Origin: Candidatus Endomicrobiellum roisinitermitis
GTDB taxonomy: Bacteria > Elusimicrobiota > Endomicrobiia > Endomicrobiales > Endomicrobiaceae
Reading direction: 5' to 3'
NCBI GenBank assembly: GCA_031287855.1
Contig: JAITSL010000031.1
Coordinates: 1-58,553 of the forward strand
Length of the DNA: 58,553 nt
Shown: positions 26,221 through 36,489 of the stretch, piece after piece
Layout of the letters: each line of letters begins with the position of its first letter
Position numbering within the stretch: the stretch's first letter is position 1
Notes under the pieces: generated by a model
The model's database searches: none
The model's input: only the letters and a program-made list of their open reading frames with translations
What the model was told of the DNA's origin: nothing
Translations under genes and position numbers: made by a program

Positions 26221-27387
26221 TTAAACTCCTTTAAAAGCTTGAATTATTTTTAACACATCTACTGTTTCTTTTACGTCGTGTACTCTTAAAATATCTGCTC
26301 CACAAAAAACTGCAAGAAAATTTGCTACTATAAAAGATGCCTTATCTTCCCCTCCTAAAAGCCTGACAAACCTTTTTCTTGATACTGCGCCAACAACTGC
26401 TCCTAGAGACGAAAAAGTGTCTATATTTTTTATTAGTTCTAAATTATGTTCAACAGTTTTACCAAAACCTGGACCTGGATCTACTGATATATATTCTTCT
26501 TGCACCCCAAAACGTAATGCATAATTTCTTCTTTCTAAAAGGAAATTAAAAACTTCAGAAGTACAATTTTTATATTTTGGTAATTTCTGCATATTTTTAG
26601 GAAGTCCTTTCATATGCATTAATATAAGACCAGCCCTAACATTTGCAACAAGTTTTGCTAATTTTTCTTTACCTACTCTTAAAGCAAAAATATCGTTGAC
26701 AATATCTGCTCCTTCATCAAGAGCAGCTTTTGCTGTTTCATACTTATACGTATCTACAGAAATTGGTATTTTAACTTGCTTTCTTATCTTTTTTAAAGCA
26801 GGTATCAACCTTTTTATCTCTGTTTGTGCGTCTACAAAACTTGAGCCAGGCCTAGATGACTCTGCACCAATGTCTATTATACCAGCACCAAACTTCTCAA
26901 ACTCTAAAGCTCGTTGTTTAGCTTTATCCGGACACGTTAACCCATCCTTAGAAAAAGAATTTGGGTCCATATTTATAATGCCCATAACAACTGGCTTTGA
27001 TAAATCTAGCGATTTATTTTTATATTTAAAAACTTTTTTATTATTAACTAATCGTTCCAAATTAAGAGAAACTTCTTTTAACCCAAAAGGTTGTATTTTA
27101 AGCTTATCAACTAGTTTTAAAACTCGAGCAACATTTGCAAACAAAATCAAATCTGAAAAACCTTTTTTAAACCTACTAACATCCTCACTTACAGAAACGT
27201 CTGCACCAACCGAAATTGCTTCTTGCTTTAATATGTTTGCAGCTCTATTATCTATTTGTTCTATAATAACAGGGAAATTTACACCTTTTTGAGCAAGATG
27301 CTTATGAACAGCATTTCTACTACCTGTTTTTTTTACTAATTCTAAAGCATCTTTAAAATTACTTACAATAGCTTTTCTTACTATCAC
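26221..27387 (-). CDS. folP: Dihydropteroate synthase with N-terminal extension
   Basis: FolP couples p-aminobenzoate to the pterin diphosphate made by FolK. The TIM-barrel core starts near residue 132 with VVMGIINMDPNSFSKDG, then IIDIGAESSRPGSS, PISVDTYKYETAKAALDEGAD and ISVDPGPGFGKT. The usual MGILNVTPDSF box reads MGIINMDPNSF, a variant in which T and D are replaced. The first about 130 residues are an additional domain not found in E. coli FolP but present in some other phyla. The start is a GTG (27387). It stands between folE and cdaA. Confidence 0.9.
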   Translation of the reverse strand: MIVRKAIVSNFKDALELVKKTGSRNAVHKHLAQKGVNFPVIIEQIDNRAANILKQEAISVGADVSVSEDVSRFKKGFSDLILFANVARVLKLVDKLKIQPFGLKEVSLNLERLVNNKKVFKYKNKSLDLSKPVVMGIINMDPNSFSKDGLTCPDKAKQRALEFEKFGAGIIDIGAESSRPGSSFVDAQTEIKRLIPALKKIRKQVKIPISVDTYKYETAKAALDEGADIVNDIFALRVGKEKLAKLVANVRAGLILMHMKGLPKNMQKLPKYKNCTSEVFNFLLERRNYALRFGVQEEYISVDPGPGFGKTVEHNLELIKNIDTFSSLGAVVGAVSRKRFVRLLGGEDKASFIVANFLAVFCGADILRVHDVKETVDVLKIIQAFKGV

Positions 27388-27390
27388 CTT

Positions 27391-27966
27391 TTATTTTCCT
27401 AATAAAGACGTTGCTTCTTTCCTTATTTTTTCATCCTCTGCAAAGTCACCACGCACAGCTTGAGTAATAACAAGTGACCCTGTTTTTTTTATGCCCCGCA
27501 TAGTCATACACAAGTGTTCAGCTTCAACAAGAACCATAACGCCATGAGGTTTTAATAAATCCATAATAGTATCTGCTATTTGTTTTGTGAATCTTTCTTG
27601 AAGTTGAAGTCTGTTTGTAAAAATTTCTACAAATCTTACCAATTTTGAAACTCCAGCAATTTTGTCTTTTTTAGGGACATAGGCTATATGTACTTTACCA
27701 AAAAAAGGTAACAAGTGATGCTCACAAATAGAATAAAAAGCAACATCTTTTATACATACTATTTCTTCGTGTTCTTCACTACAATATGAATTCTGAACTA
27801 AATCCAAAGGGCTTATATTATTCCCAGACAAAGCTTCTTTATAAAACTCTGCAACTCTTTCTGGGGTACGCTTTAACCCTTCCCTGTTTAAATCTTCTCC
27901 AAAAGATTCTAACAAGAGTTTTATTGCTTTTTTTGCTTTTTTCTCATCAAAATTAAACTTTTTCAC
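27391..27966 (-). CDS. folE: GTP cyclohydrolase I
   Basis: FolE opens GTP to dihydroneopterin triphosphate, the first step to folate. Signature elements are YSICEHHLLPFFGKVHIAYVP with zinc ligands Cys and His, KIAGVSKLVRFVE, QLQERFT, and HLCMTMRGIKK with the second zinc Cys. The length of 191 residues is normal. With folP just downstream and folK at 34314, three folate genes are in the window; folB and folC are not. Confidence 0.96.
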   Translation of the reverse strand: MKKFNFDEKKAKKAIKLLLESFGEDLNREGLKRTPERVAEFYKEALSGNNISPLDLVQNSYCSEEHEEIVCIKDVAFYSICEHHLLPFFGKVHIAYVPKKDKIAGVSKLVRFVEIFTNRLQLQERFTKQIADTIMDLLKPHGVMVLVEAEHLCMTMRGIKKTGSLVITQAVRGDFAEDEKIRKEATSLLGK

Positions 27967-27996
27967 TTTCTATATTGTCACCTGAAAATTTTCTCG

Positions 27997-29880
27997 TTAA
28001 TCTTTACCTAACAAAACATCTAGATTTTTTAATGTTTCTTTTTTATCTGTTTCTACATTACCATTCTCTAAAGGAGACAATTCTTCATCTTTCATAATTA
28101 TATCTATATCCTGACCAGTTAAATTTTCTCTTTCTAAAAGATAATCTACAATTTTATTTAAAATAGATATATTACTTTTTATAAGAGCTACGGCCTTATC
28201 TTTGGCACTATTTATAATATTTTTAATCTCTTCATCTACAATTTCAGAAGTTTTTCCAGAATGCCTATCTGAACTTGAAATATCTCTTCCCAAAAACACT
28301 TCTTGATTTGGTTTTTGGAGAGATATTAGCCCCACTTTATCACTCATGCCAAATTCAGTAACCATCCTAGTAGCAATATCTGTAGCTTTTGCTATATCAT
28401 TTTGGGCACCTGTTGTAATTTCAGAAAATATAACTTCTTCTGCAACACGCCCTCCAAATAATATTGAAAGTCTGTCCAAAAGCTCTGTTTTAGAAGTTAA
28501 ATACTTATCTTCTTCTGGTAGCTGTAAAGTGTATCCTAAAGCAGGCCCTCTTGGAACTATAGAAACTTTATGAACTGGGTCAGCAGATGGAAGAAGTTTT
28601 GCAACAAGAGTATGTCCTGCCTCATGATATGCAATAACTTTCTTTTCTTTTTCAGACATCAAGCGCGACTTTCTCTGTGGACCAGCAAGTATTCTATCTA
28701 TTGCCTCTTCCATATTTATCATACTTACACTCTTTTGGCTATGCCTTGCAGCTAAAAGAGCGGCCTCATTTGCAAGATTTGCAAGATCAGCTCCAACAAA
28801 ACCAGCCGTTCTCCTTGCTATGACATTCAAGTTTACATCGTCGCCTAAAGTTATTTTTCTTGAATGCACAGCTAATATTTCTTCTCTATCTTTTAAGTCT
28901 GGGCTTGGAACAATAACTTGCCTGTCAAATCTGCCAGGTCTAAGCAATGCTGGATCTAAAACGTCTGGCCTGTTAGTTGCAGCAATTAGGATTACACCTT
29001 CTTTAGTGTCAAAACCGTCCATTTCAACAAGAAGTTGGTTTAAAGTTTGTTCTCTTTCATCGTGCCCACCGCCTATACCAGCAAATCTGTGTCTTCCAAC
29101 AGCGTCTATTTCATCTATAAAAAGCAAACAAGGGGCAGACTTCCTCCCCCTATCAAACAAATCTCTAACTCTAGAAGCCCCAACACCAACAAACATTTCA
29201 ACAAACTCTGACCCACTTGAAGAAAAAAATGGGACTCCCGCTTCACCAGCAACTGCTTTTGCAAGTAAAGTTTTTCCTGTTCCAGGAGCACCAAAAAGTA
29301 ATACACCTTTTGGAATTTTCCCACCCAATTTTTGAAATTTTGCAGGATCTTTTAAAAACTCTATTATTTCTTGCAACTCTTCTTTAGCTTCATTACAACC
29401 AGCAACATCTTTAAAAGTAACTTTTTTTGCAGCATTATTACCTGCAAGTTTTGCCTTTGTTTTGCCAAAAGACATGGCCTGTTTACTGCCACCAGCCATA
29501 CCACGCATCATCCAAAGCCAAAATAAAATTAAAAGAATTATAGGTCCCCAATTAAACAAAATCGGTGCAAGCCAGCCATTTCTTTGAGCAGAAGAAAATT
29601 CTAAAACATTGTTGTCTTCCATATCCTTTATTAAGTTAGGGTCATCCATAGGGATTGTTTTAAACTTTTTCAAAACACCATCTGTATCTCTAAATTGTCC
29701 TTTTATAAAATCTGAAGAAACAAGCACCTTAGACACACTTTTAGCTTTTATATATTGTTTAAATTGAGAATATTCCAAATCTACTTCTTGGCCTCTTTGC
29801 TTTGCAGAGTTTATTAGCATAAAAACAATTATAAAAAGCATTATCCAAAAAAATACGAACCATGGATTTTTCTTTTTCAT
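27997..29880 (-). CDS. ftsH: ATP-dependent zinc metalloprotease FtsH
   Basis: FtsH is a membrane-bound AAA+ protease that degrades misfolded and regulatory proteins. Two membrane segments flank a periplasmic region (about residues 7-25 and 104-124). Walker A GAPGTGKT is at 197-204, Walker [12 protein letters not shown] near 253, and the second region of homology [20 protein letters not shown] starts at 301. The zinc motif HEAGH is at 419-423. The length is 627. It overlaps hpt by four bases. The tilS-hpt-ftsH order is widely conserved. Confidence 0.97.
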   Translation of the reverse strand: MKKKNPWFVFFWIMLFIIVFMLINSAKQRGQEVDLEYSQFKQYIKAKSVSKVLVSSDFIKGQFRDTDGVLKKFKTIPMDDPNLIKDMEDNNVLEFSSAQRNGWLAPILFNWGPIILLILFWLWMMRGMAGGSKQAMSFGKTKAKLAGNNAAKKVTFKDVAGCNEAKEELQEIIEFLKDPAKFQKLGGKIPKGVLLFGAPGTGKTLLAKAVAGEAGVPFFSSSGSEFVEMFVGVGASRVRDLFDRGRKSAPCLLFIDEIDAVGRHRFAGIGGGHDEREQTLNQLLVEMDGFDTKEGVILIAATNRPDVLDPALLRPGRFDRQVIVPSPDLKDREEILAVHSRKITLGDDVNLNVIARRTAGFVGADLANLANEAALLAARHSQKSVSMINMEEAIDRILAGPQRKSRLMSEKEKKVIAYHEAGHTLVAKLLPSADPVHKVSIVPRGPALGYTLQLPEEDKYLTSKTELLDRLSILFGGRVAEEVIFSEITTGAQNDIAKATDIATRMVTEFGMSDKVGLISLQKPNQEVFLGRDISSSDRHSGKTSEIVDEEIKNIINSAKDKAVALIKSNISILNKIVDYLLERENLTGQDIDIIMKDEELSPLENGNVETDKKETLKNLDVLLGKD

Positions 29881-30419
29881 TTACCAAACTCCTTTATTCT
29901 TCCTACATAAGGCAATTGCCTAAAAAATCCGCTATAGTCTAAACCATATCCTACAACAAAATCATTACCCATTTCAAAACAACTATAATTAACAGGAACC
30001 TCTTTTTTACGAGCACACTTTTTATCTAGGAAAACACAAGCTTTAATACTGTTAGGTTTTTTTGAAGATATTTCGCTAATTAAAAAGTCCAAAGTTATAC
30101 CAGTATCAACAATATCCTCTACTATCAAAACATCTTTCCCTGTTAAGTCTTCTTTAAAACCAGAAATTACTTGCATTTTCCCTTGAGATTGAGTACCAAC
30201 ATAAGAACTAACTTGTATAAAATCTATAGAACATCTAACATCTAAATTGCGCACCAAATCCGCACAAAAAATAAAACTGCCATTTAAAACCGCAACTATT
30301 ACAAGATCTTTATCTTTATAGTCTTGAGATACTTTAGAAGATACTTCAAAAATCTTTTTTTGTATTTGCCGTTCCTGAAAAAGAATTTCTACCGTGTAGT
30401 TTTGTTTACTATTTATCAT
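29877..30419 (-). CDS. hpt: Hypoxanthine phosphoribosyltransferase
   Basis: The enzyme salvages hypoxanthine and probably guanine with PRPP. The PRPP-binding motif VLIVEDIVDTGITL is clear, with VIVAVLNGSFIFCADLVR as the first loop and DFVVGYGLDYSG as the purine pocket. The 180-residue size is normal. It is encoded between tilS and ftsH with a two-base gap and a four-base overlap, a very common arrangement. Confidence 0.94.
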   Translation of the reverse strand: MINSKQNYTVEILFQERQIQKKIFEVSSKVSQDYKDKDLVIVAVLNGSFIFCADLVRNLDVRCSIDFIQVSSYVGTQSQGKMQVISGFKEDLTGKDVLIVEDIVDTGITLDFLISEISSKKPNSIKACVFLDKKCARKKEVPVNYSCFEMGNDFVVGYGLDYSGFFRQLPYVGRIKEFGK

Positions 30420-30421
30420 TA

Positions 30422-31387
30422 TTATCCCTTTAAAAAATACGCTTTTTTTGCTTTTATCTTAAAAAGCCAATCTCCAGAAAATCTATATACAGACTTGTCT
30501 AACGATAAAATTTTATACATTATTAAATTTATACACGAATTATATTTTTTTTGAGGTAAAATATCTCGTAAAATTCTAAACCTGACTGCTTCATTATATC
30601 GTAAAAACATTGTTAAATCAAGCAAAATTTGATTTTTTTGGAATCTAACACATTTTTTTAAATACTTAGTTGAAATTACATCTAAAAAACGGTTTTCTCT
30701 ACTTTGTATACAACTTAAAGAAAATATATGTTCAACTGCCATTGAATTTATTTTTTCACAAACAGGGATAAGCAAACGCCTTATTTTATTTCTTGTGTAA
30801 ACATCTGTAAAATTAGAACTGTCTGTACAAAACGGCAATTTGTGCTTTTTTACATAGTCTTCAATAAAATCTCGTTTAACTGGGAGAAGAGGCCGAATTA
30901 TCACAACATTTTTAGAAAGAGTTCTTTGTTGGGGTATGCCTGAAAAATTTCCACTACCTCTAAGTAGCCACATTAAAACAGTTTCTGCATTGTCGTTTGC
31001 ATTATGTGCTGTTGAAATTTTATCAAATTTATATTTTTTTGCTATTTTATGCAAAATTTCATATCTTAAATTGTGGCCAGCTGTCTCTATAGAAATATTA
31101 TTACTTTTAGAATATTTGCTTACATTAATAGATTCCAAAATACAATTTACACCCAAGTTTTCTGAAAAACTCTTAACAAATAAAGCCTCCTTTTTAGACT
31201 CTTCTCTTAAATTATGGTCAAAATTTACTGTTAATAGCTCAATATTTATTTTTTTTTTAAGTCGCCAAAACATGTGTAACATGCACATAGAATCCATACC
31301 ACCAGACACAGTCAAAATTATCTTATCTTTACAACAAACAAATTTATTCTGAGTAATATTTTTATAAAACAATTCCCAAGCTTTCAT
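30422..31387 (-). CDS. tilS: tRNA(Ile)-lysidine synthetase
   Basis: TilS changes C34 of tRNA-Ile(CAU) to lysidine so that it reads AUA, an abundant codon in this AT-rich genome. The PP-loop ATPase motif SGGMDSMCMLHMF is near residue 30, and STAHNANDNAETVLMWLLRG and GIPQQR are family motifs. At 321 residues it is shorter than E. coli TilS and lacks most of the C-terminal domains, as in many small-genome bacteria. It overlaps mprF by four bases (ATGA). Confidence 0.93.
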   Translation of the reverse strand: MKAWELFYKNITQNKFVCCKDKIILTVSGGMDSMCMLHMFWRLKKKINIELLTVNFDHNLREESKKEALFVKSFSENLGVNCILESINVSKYSKSNNISIETAGHNLRYEILHKIAKKYKFDKISTAHNANDNAETVLMWLLRGSGNFSGIPQQRTLSKNVVIIRPLLPVKRDFIEDYVKKHKLPFCTDSSNFTDVYTRNKIRRLLIPVCEKINSMAVEHIFSLSCIQSRENRFLDVISTKYLKKCVRFQKNQILLDLTMFLRYNEAVRFRILRDILPQKKYNSCINLIMYKILSLDKSVYRFSGDWLFKIKAKKAYFLKG

Positions 31388-33957
31388 TTCCTTAAAAACC
31401 TTTTAAAGAAAAACTTTGACTGTACATGTTTTGATGGATAAATAAGCGTTGTAAAATTTTTAATAAATGCCAATATATACTTGTCCGGATGAATAGCTAT
31501 ATACTTATTACGCCATAGTGGACAAAACTTTTCTTTAAAGTTTCTTAAAAGCTCTAAGTCATAGTTAAAATGTTCTGCAAACATAAAAGTTTTTGCAAAA
31601 TACTTTATAACTTCTTCCTGAGAACCGCTTTCATAAAAATAAGCAAATCCCAAATCAAACCATATGTACTCTTTACTTTTTGCCCACAAAATATTTTTAA
31701 AAATTATGTAAGAAAAAATATCCTCTTGAAAAGGTACATATCTAACAATACCTGAAGAAATTTCATGAACACTATTTGTTTTTTCTAACACAGAAAAGGC
31801 ACATACTTTACCATCTTTTTCCACAATACTAAAATCCATATCTTTCATATAAGTAGGCTCGTAGTTGCCAGGTATAAAATTTATAGGAACAAAGTTTGTA
31901 GTTTTTCTCCACTCTTTGTCTACATTTGCAAATATTTCTTTATATTCATAAAAGTGCTCAGAATGTAAAATTTTATATTTAAAGCCTAAACTTTCCATAT
32001 TTTCTTCTAACTTACAAAAATTGTTTAAGCGTTGATCATATTTATTAAAAGTTTTTAATTGAATTTTTGCTTCTTGCCCAATATTAAAAATATCTAAACC
32101 AATATCATCATATATCTGTACATATTTATGATCTATACCTACAAAAGCAGGTTTTGCAGACGCGTTATCAGCAAGCTCTTTAAATTGCCATAAAAGCTCA
32201 TTTTTGTGAGATTTATTACCCACCGGATCGCCAAAAGCAATCCAACTATTGCCAGATTTACCATACATTACAAAAGCGTCTTTTTGCTCGTTAACTACGT
32301 AACTTTTATCTTTAGATAAGGCTGCTAAAGAATAAACATAATCTGAAGAATATGCTATCCTTTCTATATCTTTTTTTGTAAATAATACAGGTTTTTTGAA
32401 AAAGTTTCTAAAAATTTGCTCTAAAATAACTATTATCACTATAACACCCATGCCAAAACTTGCTCTTAAAAACCGTGCAGCATCTGTTGTGCTTACTAAA
32501 AGATTCCTAAAAAACACATCTAAATGAATCCAAGAGTAAATGTCCTGTTTATTTATGAAAAAGCCTATCCAAGCAGAAAGAGCGAAAACGCCACCAACTG
32601 CACTAAACCACCAATTACTAAAAGCAGTGTTAAGTATAGAGATATCCCTATAAAAATAGTGCCTTGAAGATACAAGAGCAGCAAGTAAAACAATAAAACA
32701 TAAAAGAACTAAAAATGGTTCTCCTACAACAAGTATTAAAACAATTGCAACTATTATTAAAGTACAAGCTATAGACCAAGCTTTCTTGATTCTAAGTTGT
32801 AAACCTCTAGAGATAAAAAGTAATGCAATTGAGGTAACACTGAGCAAAAAGTGAGACAAATCTGCAAACCACGAAGGTAACAAATTAATAATAAATTTTA
32901 ATTGTGCAACATCAAAAGGAGTTGCAGTAGAAAACATCGCAACCATACCAGCAACAAATGAAGACAAAGCAAATACTTGCACTATAACAGAAGATATTGT
33001 TTTTCCAAAAATCTTTACCTTATCTTGAAACTTTTTAGTAAGTATCATTAATTCAAAAGAACCCAAAAGAACAAGGGCAATAAGTAATGGAAAAAAATAA
33101 AATATTGCTATATAGGCAAGAAGTGCTCCTATAACCCCAGGATTACTTGCAGACTCTGGCATTAACAAAGTAATAGAGGTCTCAAAAATACCCATACCGC
33201 CAGGAACTTGGCTTATAATTACAGCAAATTGCGCAACAAGAAAAACTTTAAGTAGCATAAAATAAGAAACAAATCCTTCTGGCATTAAAACATATAAAGT
33301 TAATGATGCTACTAGCCAGTCTAATGTTGCAAGTAAAATTTGCCAAAATACTATCTTAATATTTGGAAAAGTTATTGTCCACTTAAACACCTTTATTGGA
33401 CGAGAATGTAAAGTACTTAAAAAAATATATAGCAATAAAATTATAATTGAAAAAAATCCTATCGTTTTTGTAGACAAACTTATATTTAATACACCTTCAA
33501 GAGACACTGGAACAAATGTAAAAGTGACGCCACCAACCGCAAGTAAGCCAAGCCATATTGTAGCTGAAGAAAACAGAAGCACTTTTGTAACATCAACCAT
33601 TGAAACATTATATAGCGAATAAAGTCTATACCTAATAGAACCACCAAAAAGCATTGAATAGCCTGTATTATTTGCTAAAACATTACTTATAAAGCATGTA
33701 AATAAAATGTCTTTAGGACTTAAAGAAACTTTTGAACTTATATATTTAAAAGCAACTATATCATAACCACCTAAAATAATATAGTAAGATAAAGCTAGTA
33801 ACATCGCTAAAAATATTTTTAAAAACGATATGGCTTTTAAAGCATTAACTATATCTGTATAGCTTAAATTCTTTAGTTGATTATGTAAAAGTATTAACGC
33901 TCCAACAAAAATTAAAAAACCTATAGGTAAAAGAAAAAATTTTATCCAACTTTTCAT
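31384..33957 (-). CDS. mprF: MprF-type phosphatidylglycerol lysyltransferase/flippase
   Basis: The 857-residue protein has the two-part MprF layout. The first about 510 residues contain a dozen or more membrane segments, including the flippase domain with QVPGGMGIFETSIT. The C-terminal DUF2156 synthase domain includes WIAFGDPVGNK and near the end YIWFDLGFAYFYESGS. In well-studied bacteria it aminoacylates phosphatidylglycerol with lysine or alanine from charged tRNA and moves the product to the outer leaflet, lowering surface negative charge. It is best known from Gram-positive bacteria, so its presence beside outer-membrane genes is noteworthy. It is the first gene of the long minus-strand run. 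The amino acid used cannot be told. Confidence 0.9.
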   Translation of the reverse strand: MKSWIKFFLLPIGFLIFVGALILLHNQLKNLSYTDIVNALKAISFLKIFLAMLLALSYYIILGGYDIVAFKYISSKVSLSPKDILFTCFISNVLANNTGYSMLFGGSIRYRLYSLYNVSMVDVTKVLLFSSATIWLGLLAVGGVTFTFVPVSLEGVLNISLSTKTIGFFSIIILLLYIFLSTLHSRPIKVFKWTITFPNIKIVFWQILLATLDWLVASLTLYVLMPEGFVSYFMLLKVFLVAQFAVIISQVPGGMGIFETSITLLMPESASNPGVIGALLAYIAIFYFFPLLIALVLLGSFELMILTKKFQDKVKIFGKTISSVIVQVFALSSFVAGMVAMFSTATPFDVAQLKFIINLLPSWFADLSHFLLSVTSIALLFISRGLQLRIKKAWSIACTLIIVAIVLILVVGEPFLVLLCFIVLLAALVSSRHYFYRDISILNTAFSNWWFSAVGGVFALSAWIGFFINKQDIYSWIHLDVFFRNLLVSTTDAARFLRASFGMGVIVIIVILEQIFRNFFKKPVLFTKKDIERIAYSSDYVYSLAALSKDKSYVVNEQKDAFVMYGKSGNSWIAFGDPVGNKSHKNELLWQFKELADNASAKPAFVGIDHKYVQIYDDIGLDIFNIGQEAKIQLKTFNKYDQRLNNFCKLEENMESLGFKYKILHSEHFYEYKEIFANVDKEWRKTTNFVPINFIPGNYEPTYMKDMDFSIVEKDGKVCAFSVLEKTNSVHEISSGIVRYVPFQEDIFSYIIFKNILWAKSKEYIWFDLGFAYFYESGSQEEVIKYFAKTFMFAEHFNYDLELLRNFKEKFCPLWRNKYIAIHPDKYILAFIKNFTTLIYPSKHVQSKFFFKRFLRK

Positions 33958-34313
33958 GTATATATCTCTTTATAAATGGAATAATTACAAGCAAAGTTAA
34001 TGGAGTGAATTTTATAATATATGACAAAAAAAATAAAGTATAAAAAATAATTTAAATAAAAAAATGTTAGACGTTATCAAAATGTAGCAGTATTATTATA
34101 CATAAAATCTTGCTTGGCTGGTTATGTAAAAAAAAGAATTCAAGAAAAAATAGCTTAGATATTTATGGCCGAGTCTAAGTTTAAAGTTATTTAACTAATA
34201 AAATAAATGTAATATAATATCCCTCTTAATAATTTTAACCTATATACAAGAATAGAATATAAAATTTAGTTAAGCAAGTATTGCTTAAAGTAGTACTAAA
34301 ATTATAAAAAGTA
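33958..34313. other. Divergent intergenic region (mprF / folK)
   Basis: This 356-base, very AT-rich gap contains no open frame that looks coding on either strand. It must hold the promoters of both the minus-strand mprF run and the plus-strand folK run. Only the folK-side promoter candidate at 34191-34218 is recognisable; I see no repeat or RNA element. Confidence 0.5.
34191..34218 (+). promoter_or_regulatory. Sigma-70 promoter candidate for the folK-to-HD operon
   Basis: TTAACT and a perfect TATAAT (34213-34218) are 16 bases apart and about 95 bases before the folK ATG. The -35 matches four of six positions. Confidence 0.4.
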
Positions 34314-34817
34314 ATGAAATATACAACTTATTTAAGTTTAGGATCAAACATTGGCAATAGACTAAAAAATATACTTTCTAGTCTGTCATTTATACAAAGC
34401 AGTTTGCTTATAAAAATTGTTAAATTATCTTCTTTGTATGAAACATCTCCAGTTGGGCCAATGCAAAAATCTTTTTATAATATTATACTTAAAGCAAAAA
34501 CTAGTCTAAATCCTTACGATTTGCTATTTTTTCTAAAACAATTAGAACAAATTTTAGGACGTAAAAAAACTATTAAGTGGGGGCCTCGCATAATAGACAT
34601 TGACATTTTATTTTTTGGGAACAAAGTTTTTAACAAGTCTTTGCTATCTATACCTCATCAAGAGCTACAAAATAGACTTTTTGTTTTAATTCCCCTTAAC
34701 GAAATTGCAAAAAATTTACTACATCCTACACTAAAGAAAACAATACATGTAATATTAAAAGAAAAGTTGTTGACTCTTAAACAACAAAAGGTTAAAATTA
34801 TAAAAATATACACTTAA
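34314..34817 (+). CDS. folK: 2-amino-4-hydroxy-6-hydroxymethyldihydropteridine diphosphokinase
   Basis: FolK transfers pyrophosphate from ATP to the pterin, preparing the substrate for FolP. The protein starts MKYTTYLSLGSNIGNRLKNI, then SSLYETSPVGPMQKSFYN and the ATP/magnesium motif GPRIIDIDILFFGN, followed by IPHQELQNRLFVLIPL. The 167-residue length fits. It opens a plus-strand operon and is followed after 27 bases by panB, an order (folK-panB-panC) seen in other bacteria. Confidence 0.95.
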   Translation: MKYTTYLSLGSNIGNRLKNILSSLSFIQSSLLIKIVKLSSLYETSPVGPMQKSFYNIILKAKTSLNPYDLLFFLKQLEQILGRKKTIKWGPRIIDIDILFFGNKVFNKSLLSIPHQELQNRLFVLIPLNEIAKNLLHPTLKKTIHVILKEKLLTLKQQKVKIIKIYT

Positions 34818-34844
34818 ATAATTTTTAAGGATTACAATAAAAAA

Positions 34845-35642
34845 ATGAACAAAAAAACTATTATAACAATTTTAGATAAGAAACAGAAAAATGATAAATT
34901 AACAATGCTCACTTGTTACGACTACGTTATGGCAAAACTTATTTCCAAAGATGTCGATATGTTGCTCGTAGGAGATTCTCTTGGTAACGTAAAACTTGGC
35001 TATGAAAATACAATCCCTGTAACAATAGAAGACATAATATACCACACTAAAGCTGTAAAACGAGGAAATATCGGTGCCCTAATTGTCGCTGACATGCCGT
35101 TTATGTCTTATGAAGCAGATATAAAAAGTGCTATTATAAACGCAGGTCGACTTATAAAAGAGGGTGGAGCAGAAGTTGTAAAAATTGAAGGTGGCAGTGA
35201 AATCATAAAGCAAGTACAAGCTATTGTTAATGCAAAAATACCAGTAATTGGACATCTAGGATTAACTCCTCAAGCAATCAATAGGTTGGGAGAATTTAAA
35301 GTTCAAGGTAGAAATAAAGAAGACGTTTTAAAACTTATAAATGATGCAAAACTTTTACAAGAGGCTGGAGCTTGCGCTATTGTACTTGAGGCAATCCCAG
35401 AAGATTTAGCTAGAGAAATTACAAAAACTTTAACTATACCTACAATAGGTATAGGTGCAGGGCGCTATTGTGATGGACAAGTTTTAGTTGTTTACGATAT
35501 GTTGGGAATGTTTGTTGACTTTACTCCAAAATTTGTAAAAAAATATGCAGACGTTGGGCAAATTATACAAGAAGCCGTAAAAAATTATATAGGCGAAGTA
35601 AAAGAAGGCAAGTTTCCAGGAGAAGGGAATATATATAAATGA
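34845..35642 (+). CDS. panB: 3-methyl-2-oxobutanoate hydroxymethyltransferase
   Basis: PanB makes ketopantoate from alpha-ketoisovalerate and methylene-tetrahydrofolate, tying folate to coenzyme A synthesis. Motifs are [66 protein letters not shown] and [19 protein letters not shown]. The length of 265 is normal. The stop overlaps the panC ATG by four bases. Confidence 0.96.
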   Translation: MNKKTIITILDKKQKNDKLTMLTCYDYVMAKLISKDVDMLLVGDSLGNVKLGYENTIPVTIEDIIYHTKAVKRGNIGALIVADMPFMSYEADIKSAIINAGRLIKEGGAEVVKIEGGSEIIKQVQAIVNAKIPVIGHLGLTPQAINRLGEFKVQGRNKEDVLKLINDAKLLQEAGACAIVLEAIPEDLAREITKTLTIPTIGIGAGRYCDGQVLVVYDMLGMFVDFTPKFVKKYADVGQIIQEAVKNYIGEVKEGKFPGEGNIYK

Positions 35643-36478
35643 AAGTTATTAAAATAGCATCACAGTTACAAAAAATTGCGTTTAAACATTTAAAAAGTGG
35701 AGACAATATAGGTCTTGTCCCAACTATGGGTGCATTACACCAAGGACATGAATCTTTAATTTTAAAGTCTAAAAAAAATGATGATGTCACTATAGTTTCA
35801 ATTTTTGTTAACCCTGTACAATTTGGTCCAAACGAAGATTACTTAAAATATCCAAGACCTATAAAAAAAGATTTAGAGCTATGCAAAAAAAATCATGTTG
35901 ATTATGTTTTTATGCCAACAGTAAATGAAATGTTTCCAAACAATTATAAAACTTTTATAGAAGTAACAGCTCTGCAAGACATTCTGTGTGGGAAATTCAG
36001 ACCTACTCATTTTAGAGGTGTTGTAACAGTAGTAGCTAAACTATTAAACATATCTTGTGCTTGCAATGCTTATCTTGGAGTAAAAGATTTTCAACAACTA
36101 AAAATAATAGAAAAGATGGTCAAAGATCTAAATTTCAAGACAAAAATTGTACCATGCCCTATCGTAAGAGAAAAAATTGGACTAGCTGTTTCAAGCAGGA
36201 ACTTGTACCTATCAGCCCAAGAAAAAGAAATGGGCTCTAAAATCTATAAAATTTTAAAAGAAGTATCTACAGGTTTCAAAAATAAGAGCCCTCATATTTT
36301 GAAGCAAAGCACTATAAGTAAGTTAAATAAAATCCCTAACATTAAAATAGATTACGTAGATATTGTAAATTTTGATGATTTATCTTCTGTTAATAAAATT
36401 ACAAAAAAAGTTGTCTTAGCAGTTGCCGTATGGATAGGAAAAACAAGATTAATAGATAATATAATACTTGCAAGATAA
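35639..36478 (+). CDS. panC: Pantothenate synthetase
   Basis: PanC joins pantoate and beta-alanine with ATP. The nucleotidyltransferase HIGH-type motif is in [64 protein letters not shown] and the KMSKS-like [11 protein letters not shown] are all in place. Length 279. Neither a reductase (panE) nor an aspartate decarboxylase (panD) is in the window, so ketopantoate reduction and beta-alanine supply must come from elsewhere. Confidence 0.96.
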   Translation: MKVIKIASQLQKIAFKHLKSGDNIGLVPTMGALHQGHESLILKSKKNDDVTIVSIFVNPVQFGPNEDYLKYPRPIKKDLELCKKNHVDYVFMPTVNEMFPNNYKTFIEVTALQDILCGKFRPTHFRGVVTVVAKLLNISCACNAYLGVKDFQQLKIIEKMVKDLNFKTKIVPCPIVREKIGLAVSSRNLYLSAQEKEMGSKIYKILKEVSTGFKNKSPHILKQSTISKLNKIPNIKIDYVDIVNFDDLSSVNKITKKVVLAVAVWIGKTRLIDNIILAR

Positions 36479-36489
36479 AGAATACCATA

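Noticed and set aside
26696-27292. 198-codon ORF antisense to folP
   Set aside because: It is fully inside folP, lacks a binding site and has no protein-like motif; it is a shadow frame.
28820-29335. 171-codon ORF antisense to ftsH
   Set aside because: Covered entirely by the conserved AAA core of ftsH.
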